In this document: positions 33,726 through 42,481 of the stretch, piece after piece
Position numbering within the stretch: position 1 is the first letter of the stretch
Layout of the letters: every line of letters begins with the position of its first letter
DNA from: an uncultured Kiritimatiellota bacterium
Lineage (GTDB): Bacteria; Verrucomicrobiota; Kiritimatiellia; RFP12; DVOR01
Length of the DNA stretch: 64,000 nucleotides
Direction: 5' to 3'
NCBI GenBank assembly: GCA_944391055.1
Contig: CALXSF010000010.1
Coordinates: 22,830-86,829, forward strand
Position numbers and translations under genes: made by a program
Notes under the pieces: model-generated
What the model saw: only the letters and a program-made list of their open reading frames with translations
What the model was told of the DNA's origin: nothing
Databases searched by the model: none

Positions 33726-36700
33726 TCAGTCTTCGACGACGACGCGGAAGCCGACGTTGTAGGGGTGCTGCCAGGCGGGGTAGCCCCAGCGGTTGGCGGA
33801 GGAGGCGCGGATCTGCCGCTGGTACCAGGAGCCGCCGCGGATGACCTTGAGCGCGGGGTCGGCGCCTTCGAAGCCGGGGCCGCCCTGGTAGGGGACGAAG
33901 GGCGAGCTGGTCCATTCGGCGACGTTGCCGTGCATGTCGTGGAGGCCGAAGGCGTTAGGGAGGTAGGAGCCGACCTTGGCGAGGTGGAGGACGCCGTCGT
34001 CGAAGCGGGGGTCCTTCTTCTCGTAGTCCATCCACTTGTTGGGGTTGCGGATGGGCTGAGGGTCGACGCCGTGGACGGCGAGGCGCTTCATGGTGACGTC
34101 GGCGAGGTTGGCGTGCTTGGAGAAGTCGGCGTTGAAGTCGCCGTAGTTCATGGGCGTGGCGGTGCCGGCGCGGCAGGCGTATTCCCATTCGGTCTCGGTG
34201 GGGAGGCGGACTTTCTTGCCGGTCTTCTTGGAGAGCCAGTCGCAGAAGGCCTGGGCCTGGTCGTAGGAGACGCGGATGGCGGGGAGGTCGGGGCCGTTGA
34301 CGAAGTAGCCGCGGTTGACCTGGTCCTTGTAGTGCTTGTCGTAGACGCCGTTCTCGAAGGTGGGGTCGAACTGCTGCATCATGCCCATGGTGACCTCGGT
34401 GGTGCCCATGTAGAAGGGCTTCTCGACGGCGGCGGCGTGGGCGGGGGCCTCGGCGTTGGTCTCGTCGTTGGAGCCCATGACGAAGCTGCCGGCGGGGATC
34501 TTGACGAGGGTGATGGTCTGGTTGCCGCCGAGGTCGAGGGTGAGCGTCTCGCGCTTGCCTTGCTTGGCGGCGCCGTCGAAGGGCCAGCCGGCGACCTGGG
34601 GCGCGGGGGCCTTGGCGACGGTGGGGCCGGTGGGCTTCTGGAAGGCGACGGCGCCGGGCTTGTAGGGGTTGATGACGCGCTCGGGGTCGAAGTCGAGGTT
34701 GGAGGTGGTTTTCTCGAGCTCGCGGCGCTTGTCGATCATGTTGTTGCGGACGCCGCGTTCGGTCCAGGTGCCGTAGTAGGGGACGTTGAGGTCGATCCAG
34801 GTGATGAGGCGGTCCCATTCCTCGGGGGTGAGGGTGACGCCGTGGTGGCCCTTCTTCAGAATCTGGTAGAGGTCGGAGGTGGAGGCGTGGAACTCGAGGG
34901 GATTGAGGATGTGGTAGTCGCCCTCGGGGCCGTTGCGGCGGACGTAGGGGTGGAGGGCGAGGTAGGACTCGGAGAACTTGCCCCAGCCGAGCTTCGGGTT
35001 GTACTCCAGGTTGGGGATGGGCTCGCCCATGGCGGTCTTGGCGGTGGTCTTGCCGTTGTGGCAGCCGACGCACTTGGCGTCGAGGACGGGCTGGAGCTCG
35101 CGCTCGAAGGCCCAGCCGCGGGCGGGGCCGTACCAGGGCTTGATGGTCTGCGGGGGCTTGCGGCTGGCGGCGGTGCGCTGGCCGGAGGGGGCGGCGGCGT
35201 TCTGGTTCTCGTGGCAGCCGATGCAGCTGATGGTCTCGCCGGGCTGGCCGACGAGCCAGGAACGCATGACCTGGAGGGCGCGGCCCTCGCTGTCGAGGGG
35301 CTGGACGCTCAGCGGGGTCTGGGCGGGGAACTGGAACATGCAGGAGCCGTCGTCCTCGACGTCGACGGTGCCGTGGAGGACGCGGGGATCCCACGGGCCT
35401 TCCATGCCGATGACGTAGTGGCCGCCGGCGTAGCGCGGGGAGTACTCATAGTGGAAGACGCGGAGTTTCTTGACGGTGCCGTGGGGGACGTCCTTGAGGG
35501 TGTTCTGGCCGCGGTAGACGTTGGCCATGTAGACGTTGCAGGTCTTGGCGTCGGGGACGATGTTGTCGGTGCGGACGGCGGGCTTGGCCGGGGCCTTGAG
35601 GGGGATGGGCTCGTAGAGGTTCTCGTTGGGGAGCTCCCAGAGGGTGAGGCAGTTGTCGTAGATGTCGATGAGGACGATGCGGAAGGTGGAGGAGGGGGAG
35701 TCCTGCATGGCGGCGAGGACGAGCTCGTCGTTCAGCGGGCGGGGGTGGAGGAAGAAGGGCCGGGCGTTGTTGACGAGCTGATCCTTGGTGATGTTCTCGA
35801 TGGGCTTGCCGGCGTGGGCGAACTTGTGGATGGCGCCCTGGGTCTCGATGCGGCCCTTGGTGACGTCGAACATCACCATCTCGCCTTTGCGGGCGACGCC
35901 GTGGTGGCCGGAGACGATGCCGACGAACTTGGTGTTGCTGCCGGGGATGTTCTGGTGGTAGAAGAGGGAGTTGGGCCAGTAGGAGCCCGAGCCGTAGAAC
36001 TCCTGCTGGTCGGTGCCGTCGGGGTTCATGGTCATGAGGACGCGGGAGAAGTAGTGGGCGGAGTCGGTGTACTCCCAGCGCAGGAAGACGACGCGGCCGT
36101 TGGGGTAGACCTCGGGGTTCCAGTTGCCGTCCTGGTCGAAGGTGAGGCGGCGGACGGTCTTGCGGTCCTTGGAGATGCGGCAGAGGTTGGCGACGATGTC
36201 GTTGCCGCCGACGCAGGGGACGCCCTGGAAGCCGACGGTGGCGGAGGAGATGATGTCGCCGTTGGGGAGGTAGCAGGCGTCGTAGAAGTCCACGGACTTG
36301 TCGGGGGATTTGTAGGCGACGCGCCAGTCCTTGCCGTCGACGCCGACCTCATAGAGGCCCCAGTTACCGCCCTTTTCGTCCGCCTCGCCGGAGGACATCA
36401 GGATGGTCTTGCCGTCCCAGTCCAGGCAGAGCTCGCCCATGTAGGCGGAGGATTCGCGCAGGACAGTGGGCGCGCGGCCCTTGGCCGTGTCCTGGTCGAG
36501 GGGGCCGCGCAGGAGCTTGCCCTTGTAGCCGCGCAGGGAGCCGTCGTTGTTGCCGACCCAGCCGGTGTTGCCCTGCCAGTTGGCGAAGAGGCCCTGCTTG
36601 GAGCCTTTCTCGCGGGAGAGGAAGATGATCTCGCCGAAGTCGACCGCCGGGTGCTTGAGGAGGATCGCCTTCTGGAGGGCGCGGTAGTCGGCGTAGATGC

Positions 36701-37400
36701 TGGGATAATCCTTGTCGCCCTGCTCGATGCGCCGCTGCAGGGCGTCGATGTCGGCTGCGATCTCCTTGGCGTTCGGGTAGTTCTCGGGATACTTGGCGGA
36801 ATAGGCCTTCAGGCCGTCGCGCAACGCGTTGAGGTTGATGGCCTTGGTGAGGGCGGCGATGCGGGCGCGCTCGGCGCGCTCGGCCAGGGTCTCGCAGCGC
36901 TGGCCGGCGCGGGGGCCCTTGCCGGGCCGCTCGGTGACGAAGAAGTTCTGGCGCTCGGTCTTGGGGCGGTCCTCTTCCCAGACGATCTTGCGCTCGCCGT
37001 CGGAGAGGGTCACGCGCACGCCGTCGAGCCGGCCGCCGAAGCCCTCGCCGCGGTTCCACAGCACCACGCGGTCGATGGGATAGGCCTTGCCGAGGTCAAG
37101 CTCCCAGGTGGGGGTGTCGACGTTCTCCTCGGTGTGGGTGATGGTGTTGGCGCCGAAGCGGTCGGAGGTGTTGCCGTCGATCGCGCGCTTGGCGGGGGCT
37201 TTGTAGGCGGTGCTGCTCTGGGTGGCCTGGCCGGAGGGGGCGACGTTCTTGTCGCCCACGAAGACCTCCACCTCGGCCAGCGAGAGCGTCGCCGACTCGC
37301 GCGGGATGTCGACCGTCACATAACGGGCCTCGACCGCGCCGTAACCGTGCGCGGCCAACGCCGCCAGCAGGGCGGCCAAAGCGAATCTGGAGCACTTCAT
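33726..37400 (-). CDS. HzsA-related c-haem protein fused to a formylglycine-generating-enzyme (SUMF1) domain
   Basis: 1224 residues, exported (signal MKCSRFALAALLAALAAHGYGA). In order: an F5/8-type (discoidin-like) domain (about 25-150), a coiled linker (about 190-250), and a long beta-propeller region resembling hydrazine-synthase alpha-related proteins (about 270-900). The propeller region contains two c-type haem motifs, CIGCH (726-730) and CVGCH (777-781). A C-terminal SUMF1/EgtB/PvdO-type domain follows (about 960-1220: AGSFVMGSNDE, RLPTETEWEYACRAGT, DMHGNVAEWTSS, VIRGGSWYQR, GFRVV). Related fusions are known in PVC bacteria, but their reaction is not established. Nothing here implies hydrazine synthesis. 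The gene has its own leader and a GGAGAAA site. Confidence 0.75.
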   Translation of the reverse strand: MKCSRFALAALLAALAAHGYGAVEARYVTVDIPRESATLSLAEVEVFVGDKNVAPSGQATQSSTAYKAPAKRAIDGNTSDRFGANTITHTEENVDTPTWELDLGKAYPIDRVVLWNRGEGFGGRLDGVRVTLSDGERKIVWEEDRPKTERQNFFVTERPGKGPRAGQRCETLAERAERARIAALTKAINLNALRDGLKAYSAKYPENYPNAKEIAADIDALQRRIEQGDKDYPSIYADYRALQKAILLKHPAVDFGEIIFLSREKGSKQGLFANWQGNTGWVGNNDGSLRGYKGKLLRGPLDQDTAKGRAPTVLRESSAYMGELCLDWDGKTILMSSGEADEKGGNWGLYEVGVDGKDWRVAYKSPDKSVDFYDACYLPNGDIISSATVGFQGVPCVGGNDIVANLCRISKDRKTVRRLTFDQDGNWNPEVYPNGRVVFLRWEYTDSAHYFSRVLMTMNPDGTDQQEFYGSGSYWPNSLFYHQNIPGSNTKFVGIVSGHHGVARKGEMVMFDVTKGRIETQGAIHKFAHAGKPIENITKDQLVNNARPFFLHPRPLNDELVLAAMQDSPSSTFRIVLIDIYDNCLTLWELPNENLYEPIPLKAPAKPAVRTDNIVPDAKTCNVYMANVYRGQNTLKDVPHGTVKKLRVFHYEYSPRYAGGHYVIGMEGPWDPRVLHGTVDVEDDGSCMFQFPAQTPLSVQPLDSEGRALQVMRSWLVGQPGETISCIGCHENQNAAAPSGQRTAASRKPPQTIKPWYGPARGWAFERELQPVLDAKCVGCHNGKTTAKTAMGEPIPNLEYNPKLGWGKFSESYLALHPYVRRNGPEGDYHILNPLEFHASTSDLYQILKKGHHGVTLTPEEWDRLITWIDLNVPYYGTWTERGVRNNMIDKRRELEKTTSNLDFDPERVINPYKPGAVAFQKPTGPTVAKAPAPQVAGWPFDGAAKQGKRETLTLDLGGNQTITLVKIPAGSFVMGSNDETNAEAPAHAAAVEKPFYMGTTEVTMGMMQQFDPTFENGVYDKHYKDQVNRGYFVNGPDLPAIRVSYDQAQAFCDWLSKKTGKKVRLPTETEWEYACRAGTATPMNYGDFNADFSKHANLADVTMKRLAVHGVDPQPIRNPNKWMDYEKKDPRFDDGVLHLAKVGSYLPNAFGLHDMHGNVAEWTSSPFVPYQGGPGFEGADPALKVIRGGSWYQRQIRASSANRWGYPAWQHPYNVGFRVVVED

Positions 37401-37432
37401 GGCTTTTCTCCGTTGTTTCTTCGTTTAGTGAT

Positions 37433-37441
37433 AGGATAACA
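37433..37441 (-). promoter_or_regulatory. Extended -10 of the HzsA-like/SUMF1 gene
   Basis: Minus-strand TGT-TATCCT (37441 to 37433) gives a leader of about 25 bases containing GGAGAAA. Confidence 0.5.
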
Positions 37442-37481
37442 CGGCCAAGGGGAGGCGGGGCGCTTTTTCGCCCCCCGCCGC

Positions 37482-37507
37482 CCCCTGCGTCCTGAAAGAC
37501 GCAGGGG
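37482..37507 (-). terminator. Stem-loop just after the decarboxylase stop
   Basis: A perfect 10-bp stem CCCCTGCGTC/GACGCAGGGG begins three bases after the stop at 37510. It lacks a T-run, so it may be a Rho-independent terminator variant or a 3'-end stabiliser. Confidence 0.4.
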
Positions 37508-37509
37508 CC

Positions 37510-39690
37510 TCAGCGCTCGGCGGGCTCGGTGGTGAGGCGCTGGGCCTCGTCGTGGTTGAGGACCTCGACGAAGGGGCGCTTGCCGCGGGTGAAGAGCCCG
37601 TGGACGGCGTCGACGCCGGATTGGGCGATGACGTCCTGGATGAGGCGGATCATCGGCCGGGTGATGCGCAGCCCGGGGATGAGGACGGGGATGCCCGGCG
37701 GGTAGGGCACCAGGAGCTGGCTGGCGATGCGCCCCTCGGCCTCGTCCAGCGGCACCAGCTCGCCGTCGCAGAGGGCCGCGGCGCGGGGGAGCACGGCGGG
37801 CTGGCCGGCGATGGCGTGGGCCAGGACGTCGGCGTCGCCGGGGGCCTCGTCGGGCGGGCCGATGAGCGCGCGCACCTGCCGGATGCAGCGGAAGAGGTAC
37901 TCGAAGTGCTCGTGGACGGTGCCGGCGGTGACCAGGAAGAGGACGGTGGTGGGCGAGGCCTTCTCCCATTGGATGTGGGCGGCGTGCAGCAGGCGCCGGA
38001 ACCCCGCGCACGCCTGGGGGGTGCGCAGCATGAGGATCATCTTGAGCGGGTCGTGGAAATACCCGTCGGCCCGCCAGGAGGGGTCGTCCCCCGCGATGGC
38101 GCGCAGCCCCGCGAAGCACTCGTGGACCGGCCGCCCGACCAGCCCGGCGACGCGCCGCTGGAAGTCGCGGACCCAGCGGAGGCGCTCCTCGATGATGCGC
38201 AGCCCCTCGAGCCGCATCTGGATGCCGGCGATGTCGAGCGTGGCGAGCGTGGGGTAGTGCGGCGAGGTGGAGTGCCAATAGCGGAGCACCTCGTGCAGGT
38301 CGTGCGAGAACTTCTCGTAGGAGCCGTGCCCGTGCAGGTGGAAGCGCCGGCGCAGCCAGCGGAAACGCCGCGAGGCGTCGCTCTCCAGCAGCGCCTTGAA
38401 GCGGTTGGAGACGTGGATCATCGAGGCCTGCGAGAAGGCCGCCAGCGCCTTGTGCGTGGATTGCACGGAGAGGTGCGCGCCGCCGAGCTCGGAGACGGCG
38501 GCGTAGCGGCGGACCGTCCCGTCCGCGAGCGTGCGCGTGTAGGCCGGGTGGAAGGCCAGGTAGGGCGCCCACGCCTCGTCCGCGTAGAAGAGGATGCCCG
38601 CCTCCTCGCAGAGCCGCCCGATCTCCCAGACCGGGTAGAGCACGCCCTCGTAGGTGCAGGTGGTGATGACCAGCAGCTTGGGCCGCGCGGCCTCGGGCAG
38701 GGCGGCGGCGCGCGCCAGCTCGGCGCGCAGCTCGGCCAGCGGGATGGGCCCCCAGACGCCGAGGCGGGGGTTGTAGTGCGCCGGCAGGTAGCGCGGGACG
38801 GCGCCGGCCATGACGACGGCGTGGTGGACGGACTTGTGGCAGTTGCGGTCGAGCAGCACCGCCTCGCCGGGGCGCAGCAGCGTCATCAGCATCGCCTTGT
38901 TGGAGGTGCTGGTGCCGTTGGTGACGAAGCAGCTCTGCGCGGAGCCGAAGATCTCCGAGGCCATCCGCTGCGCCTGGCTCAGGGGCGAGCGCCCGTCCGG
39001 GTCGGAGAGATCCCCCAGCGACTCCACCGACACCGAGAGGTCCGAGCGGAAGATCATCGACGAGAAGGCGTCGTGGAAACCGTGCAGGAAGGGCGAGCGC
39101 TCGAAGGCGTTGCCGTGGTTGTGCCCCGGCGTGTGCCAGGCGGTGCCCGCGCGCCGGCGGACGTACTGCCGCAGCGCGTCCCAGAAGCGCGGCAGCCAGA
39201 AGGCCGCGAAGAGGTGCCCCAGCCGCTCCCGGTGGCGCGCCGGGTCGGCCAGCACCGCGAAGGGCTTCTGCGCCCACCGGCGGCTGGGCAGGTGCTGCTT
39301 GGGGCGCCCGGGGCGCGTGACGAGCACCTTGGGGATGGCCGGGAAGTGGGTGAGGAACCATCGCGGGATGGGCAGCCCGCCGATGGCCTGCTCGAAGAGC
39401 GGCCGCCCGCCCACCCAATCGTCGAGCAGGAAGAGGCAGGCGCCGCACCCCTCGGGCGTCAGCGCGCGCGGCCCCGGCGGCTCCGGCGGCAGGAAGAGCG
39501 CCGCCTCGAGCGCCTGGGGGGTGGGCACGGCGACCAGCCGCAGCTCGGGGTAGTCCAGCGGGTCCTCGAAGGTGAAATGCTCGCGGCAGAAGGCCTGGAA
39601 GAGATCCGAGAGCCCATACTCCAGCTCCTGCAAGAAGCCGGGCGTGGCCTCGGGGGCGTCGGTGAGGTAGAAGACGGTCTGCGGTTCCAT
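37510..39690 (-). CDS. Orn/Lys/Arg decarboxylase family class I (PLP-dependent)
   Basis: A 726-residue fold-type I decarboxylase of the biodegradative ADC/LDC/ODC family. An N-terminal receiver-like wing (1-130) precedes the PLP core. The core has AGTAWHTPGHNHGNAF, SCFVTNGTSTSNKAML (phosphate binding), LLDRNCHKSVHHA, ILFYADEAWAPY (Asp to the pyridine N) and VQSTHKALAAFSQAS (Schiff-base Lys, about 412). The C-terminal domain follows, with HECFAGLRAI and VPYPPGIPVLIPG. It decarboxylates a basic amino acid to a polyamine or amine, for polyamine supply or acid resistance; arginine is plausible but not certain. The ATG at 39690 lies eight bases after a TATAAC hexamer, another near-leaderless arrangement. 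Confidence 0.92.
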   Translation of the reverse strand: MEPQTVFYLTDAPEATPGFLQELEYGLSDLFQAFCREHFTFEDPLDYPELRLVAVPTPQALEAALFLPPEPPGPRALTPEGCGACLFLLDDWVGGRPLFEQAIGGLPIPRWFLTHFPAIPKVLVTRPGRPKQHLPSRRWAQKPFAVLADPARHRERLGHLFAAFWLPRFWDALRQYVRRRAGTAWHTPGHNHGNAFERSPFLHGFHDAFSSMIFRSDLSVSVESLGDLSDPDGRSPLSQAQRMASEIFGSAQSCFVTNGTSTSNKAMLMTLLRPGEAVLLDRNCHKSVHHAVVMAGAVPRYLPAHYNPRLGVWGPIPLAELRAELARAAALPEAARPKLLVITTCTYEGVLYPVWEIGRLCEEAGILFYADEAWAPYLAFHPAYTRTLADGTVRRYAAVSELGGAHLSVQSTHKALAAFSQASMIHVSNRFKALLESDASRRFRWLRRRFHLHGHGSYEKFSHDLHEVLRYWHSTSPHYPTLATLDIAGIQMRLEGLRIIEERLRWVRDFQRRVAGLVGRPVHECFAGLRAIAGDDPSWRADGYFHDPLKMILMLRTPQACAGFRRLLHAAHIQWEKASPTTVLFLVTAGTVHEHFEYLFRCIRQVRALIGPPDEAPGDADVLAHAIAGQPAVLPRAAALCDGELVPLDEAEGRIASQLLVPYPPGIPVLIPGLRITRPMIRLIQDVIAQSGVDAVHGLFTRGKRPFVEVLNHDEAQRLTTEPAER

Positions 39691-39711
39691 GGTTGGCCGT
39701 TATATGAAAGC

Positions 39712-39743
39712 AAAAAAGCCTGCCCCCGGCAAGGGGCGCAGGC
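39712..39743 (-). terminator. Intrinsic terminator of the ferredoxin gene
   Basis: On the minus strand GCCTGCGCCCC pairs with GGGGCAGGC and is followed by TTTTTTG. It lies 27 bases after the ferredoxin stop. Confidence 0.85.
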
Positions 39744-39770
39744 TTCGTTCCGCATGGGTGCGTCCGCCGC

Positions 39771-39941
39771 TCACTCGGCGACGATGGCTTCCATCGGGCA
39801 GGCGCCGGCGCAGGTGCCGCAGCCGACGCACTTCTCGGGGTCGATGACGTAGGTGGGGTCGCCGGCGGAGATCGCCTCGACGGGGCACTCGCCCGCGCAG
39901 GTGCCGCACGCCACGCACTTCTCGGTGATTTTGTAGGCCAT
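39771..39941 (-). CDS. 2[4Fe-4S] ferredoxin
   Basis: A 56-residue clostridial-type ferredoxin, a small cytoplasmic low-potential electron carrier. Two complete cluster motifs are present: CVACGTCAGECP (Cys 9, 12, 15, 19) and CVGCGTCAGACP (Cys 38, 41, 44, 48). The two halves are a clear internal duplication. It has a strong AAGGAG site eight bases before the ATG and its own promoter and terminator, so it is monocistronic. It fits an anaerobic metabolism with pyruvate:ferredoxin or hydrogenase-type partners, none of which are in the window. Confidence 0.95.
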   Translation of the reverse strand: MAYKITEKCVACGTCAGECPVEAISAGDPTYVIDPEKCVGCGTCAGACPMEAIVAE

Positions 39942-39998
39942 GATGAGCTCCTTCGTTGGGTCGGCCCCAAGCCTCCTGCCCGGGGTCTGAATGGCAAT

Positions 39999-40007
39999 AC
40001 GATAGCA
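39999..40007 (-). promoter_or_regulatory. Extended -10 of the ferredoxin gene
   Basis: Minus-strand TGC-TATCGT (40007 to 39999), about 57 bases before the ATG at 39941. Confidence 0.5.
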
Positions 40008-40030
40008 CAGCGCCGCACGCTTTGGCGAGG

Positions 40031-42385
40031 CTAAATGCTGGCCGCCGCCCCTTCGCCGCCCCCGGCCGGGGCGACGGCGCGCCGCTCGCCGCACCGGAGC
40101 GTGAGGGTGAGGGCGCGGTCGGGGAGGCGCAGGCGGAACGTCCCGTCGCGCAGGGCGGTGACGGTGAGGGCGGTGAGGCGGCCCCCCTCCCAGGCGGCGT
40201 CGACGAGCAGCCCGGGCTCGGCGCGGAAGCCGCGGAAGGCGCCGGCGGCGGCGAGGCGCCGGGGCAGGGCGGGGAGGACGTGGACGACGTCGCCCTCCGT
40301 GCGCAGAAGCAGCTCGCAGAGCGCGGCGGGGGCGCCGTTCATGTCGCTGACCTGGGGGCAGCCGACGGTGAGGGTGAAAAGGTTGGGGCAGAAGTGCAGG
40401 GCGGCCTGGTCGATGGCCTCGAGCGCGGCGTCGCCCTGGCGGAGGCGGGCGCGGATGCCGGCGGCGACGCCGAGGGACCAGCCGGTGACGTGGTAGCCGT
40501 GGGCGAAGCGTTTGCGGAGGGTCTTGTCGAGGGCGGCGCAGAGTTCGGGCGTGCCGTCGAGGGTGACGCGGCGGCCGGGGAGGAGGCCGTAGGCGTGGGA
40601 GATGTGGCGGTGGCCGGGCTCGGCCTCGGGGAGGGGCTCGGACCATTCCTGGAGGGCGCCGTCGGGGCCGATTTGGGGGAGGGCGAGCCGTTCGAGGGCG
40701 GCCTGCGCGCGGGGGATGAGGGGGTCGGCGGGGGTCTGGGCGCGGGCGAGGGCCAGGAAGTCGGTGAGCGTGGCGTGGATGAGCTCCTGGTCGTGGGCGG
40801 GGCCCATGTCCACGGAGGCGCTTGAGCCGTCGGGGAGGCGGTAGGCGTTCTCGGGGGAGGTGGAGGGGCCGGAGACGAGGCGCCCGGTGCGGGGATCCTC
40901 GACGAGCCAGGAGAGGAAGAAGCGGGTCTGCTGGCGCAGGAGGGGCAGCAGGCGGTCGCGGAGCGCGGGGTCGCGCGTGTAGCGCCACGGGGCGAGGGCG
41001 TCTTGGAGGAGCCAGGCGCCGCCGGCGACGTAAAGCCCCCAGCTCACGTGCCCGAACGGGACGGGGAAGCCCCAGGCGTCGGTGCAGACCGAAAGGAACC
41101 AGCCCTCGGCGCCGAGCATGTCGCGGGCGGTCTCCGCGCTGCGGGGGAGGGCCATCTCGGCGAGGGTGGTCAGGGGCTCGGCGAGCTCGGGGAGGTTCCA
41201 GACGCCGGCGGGCCAATAGTGCATGGAGAGGTTGACGTCGAGGTGCCAGTCGCTGTCCCAGGGCGGGTCCATGAGCGGGTTCCAGATGCCTTGGAGGTTG
41301 GCGGGGAGGCCGCCGGGGCGGCTGGAGGCGATGAGCAGGTAGCGGCAGAAGTCGTGCAGGAGCAGGAGGCTCTCCGTGTCGAGGCGCCTCTCCTCGCGGA
41401 CGCGGGCGACGCGCGCCTCGAGGCTCTCGCCGGTGGCCGCGCAGGGGATGTCGAGCGCCACGCGGCCGTAGCGCGCGGCGAAGGCCTTGGCGTGGTCGGC
41501 CCGGAGCGCGGCGAAGGGCTTGCCGGCGACGGCGCCGAGGGCGGCGGCGCATTGGGCGCGGAGGTCGGCGCGGAGGGGCTGGGTGGGGTCTTTTTTGTTG
41601 TAGTCGGTGGCGGCGGCGAGGCGGATCTCGGCGGCGTCGGCGCCTTCGACGCGGAGCTTGCCGTCGGGGGTCGCGGCGACGGCGCCGCCCTGGGCGCGGA
41701 TCTCGAGGAGGGCTTCGAAGCGGACGCCGCCGGGGCCGGTGGCGCCGGTGAGGCGGAGGCGGCCGGGGCCGTCGGGCTCGGCGCGGAGGGTCTCCCCGGG
41801 GCGGGTGGGGGCGAGGGTGAAGGTGAGGGCGCCGGGCTTGTCGGCGGCGAGGGAGACGGCCAGGATGTCGTCGTCATAGGCGGCGAGGGCCTCGCGGCGG
41901 AAGGCGACGCCGCCCTGCCGATAGGCCGCCCAGGCCACGCCCTCGTCCAGGCGCACGCCGCGGGCGTAGTCCGAGAAGGGCGTCCCCGCCGGCGCGAAGT
42001 CGAGGCGGAGGATGCAGAGCGGCTGGTAGGCGGCCACGAGGCGGGGGTTGGGGCGCAGGAGCGCGCGCTGGGCGAAGGCGTTGGCCTCGGCGCGCTTGTC
42101 GGCGAAGAGCAGCTCGCGCACCTGTTTGACGACGGGCGCGCCCTGGCGGTTGATGGGCCAAGGCTCGGGGGGCGCCCACACGCTGGTCTCGTTGACGACG
42201 ATGGTCTCGGCGTTGGGGTCGCCGAAGAGGAGCGCGCCGAGGCGGCCGTTGCCGATGGGGAGGGCGGCGGCCCATTCCTTCGCGGGCGCGTCGAAGCGGT
42301 AGGCCTCGCGCGCCCGGGTCTCGGGGGCGCCGGCCAAAAGCGAACCCGCGCAGAGCGCGGCCAGCAGCAGGGTGGGGGTCTTCAT
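40031..42385 (-). CDS. Secreted GH95 alpha-L-fucosidase/galactosidase
   Basis: 784 residues with a signal peptide (MKTPTLLLAALCAGSLLAGA). GH95 layout: an N-terminal beta-sandwich (AAALPIGNGRLGALLFGD, TIVVNETSVWAP), a linker helix and the (alpha/alpha)6 barrel. The barrel has NLQGIWNPLMDPPWDSDWHLD, VNLSMHYWPAG (catalytic Asn region), GPSTSPENAY, GALQEWSEPLPEAEPGHRHI and SHAYGLLPG, followed by a C-terminal beta domain. It hydrolyses alpha-1,2-fucosyl (or L-galactosyl) linkages of mucin or plant glycans, complementing the sialidase. The promoter TAGAGT ends six bases before the ATG, predicting a leaderless mRNA. Confidence 0.93.
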   Translation of the reverse strand: MKTPTLLLAALCAGSLLAGAPETRAREAYRFDAPAKEWAAALPIGNGRLGALLFGDPNAETIVVNETSVWAPPEPWPINRQGAPVVKQVRELLFADKRAEANAFAQRALLRPNPRLVAAYQPLCILRLDFAPAGTPFSDYARGVRLDEGVAWAAYRQGGVAFRREALAAYDDDILAVSLAADKPGALTFTLAPTRPGETLRAEPDGPGRLRLTGATGPGGVRFEALLEIRAQGGAVAATPDGKLRVEGADAAEIRLAAATDYNKKDPTQPLRADLRAQCAAALGAVAGKPFAALRADHAKAFAARYGRVALDIPCAATGESLEARVARVREERRLDTESLLLLHDFCRYLLIASSRPGGLPANLQGIWNPLMDPPWDSDWHLDVNLSMHYWPAGVWNLPELAEPLTTLAEMALPRSAETARDMLGAEGWFLSVCTDAWGFPVPFGHVSWGLYVAGGAWLLQDALAPWRYTRDPALRDRLLPLLRQQTRFFLSWLVEDPRTGRLVSGPSTSPENAYRLPDGSSASVDMGPAHDQELIHATLTDFLALARAQTPADPLIPRAQAALERLALPQIGPDGALQEWSEPLPEAEPGHRHISHAYGLLPGRRVTLDGTPELCAALDKTLRKRFAHGYHVTGWSLGVAAGIRARLRQGDAALEAIDQAALHFCPNLFTLTVGCPQVSDMNGAPAALCELLLRTEGDVVHVLPALPRRLAAAGAFRGFRAEPGLLVDAAWEGGRLTALTVTALRDGTFRLRLPDRALTLTLRCGERRAVAPAGGGEGAAASI

Positions 42386-42391
42386 GCCGCC

Positions 42392-42400
42392 ACTCTACCA
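42392..42400 (-). promoter_or_regulatory. Leaderless-type extended -10 of the GH95 gene
   Basis: Minus-strand TGG-TAGAGT (42400 to 42392), then GGCGGC and the ATG at 42385. It is the same hexamer as that of cdd. Confidence 0.6.
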
Positions 42401-42481
42401 CGCTCGGGGGCGCGGCGCACGGCTTTCGCCGCCCAAGCCGCCCCCTGCGCACCGCGGGACGCGGCGTATCCTGCCGTGGCG

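Noticed and set aside
33702..37439. 1245-codon plus-strand frame over the HzsA-like gene
   Set aside because: Same antisense artefact; the minus strand has haem and SUMF1 motifs.
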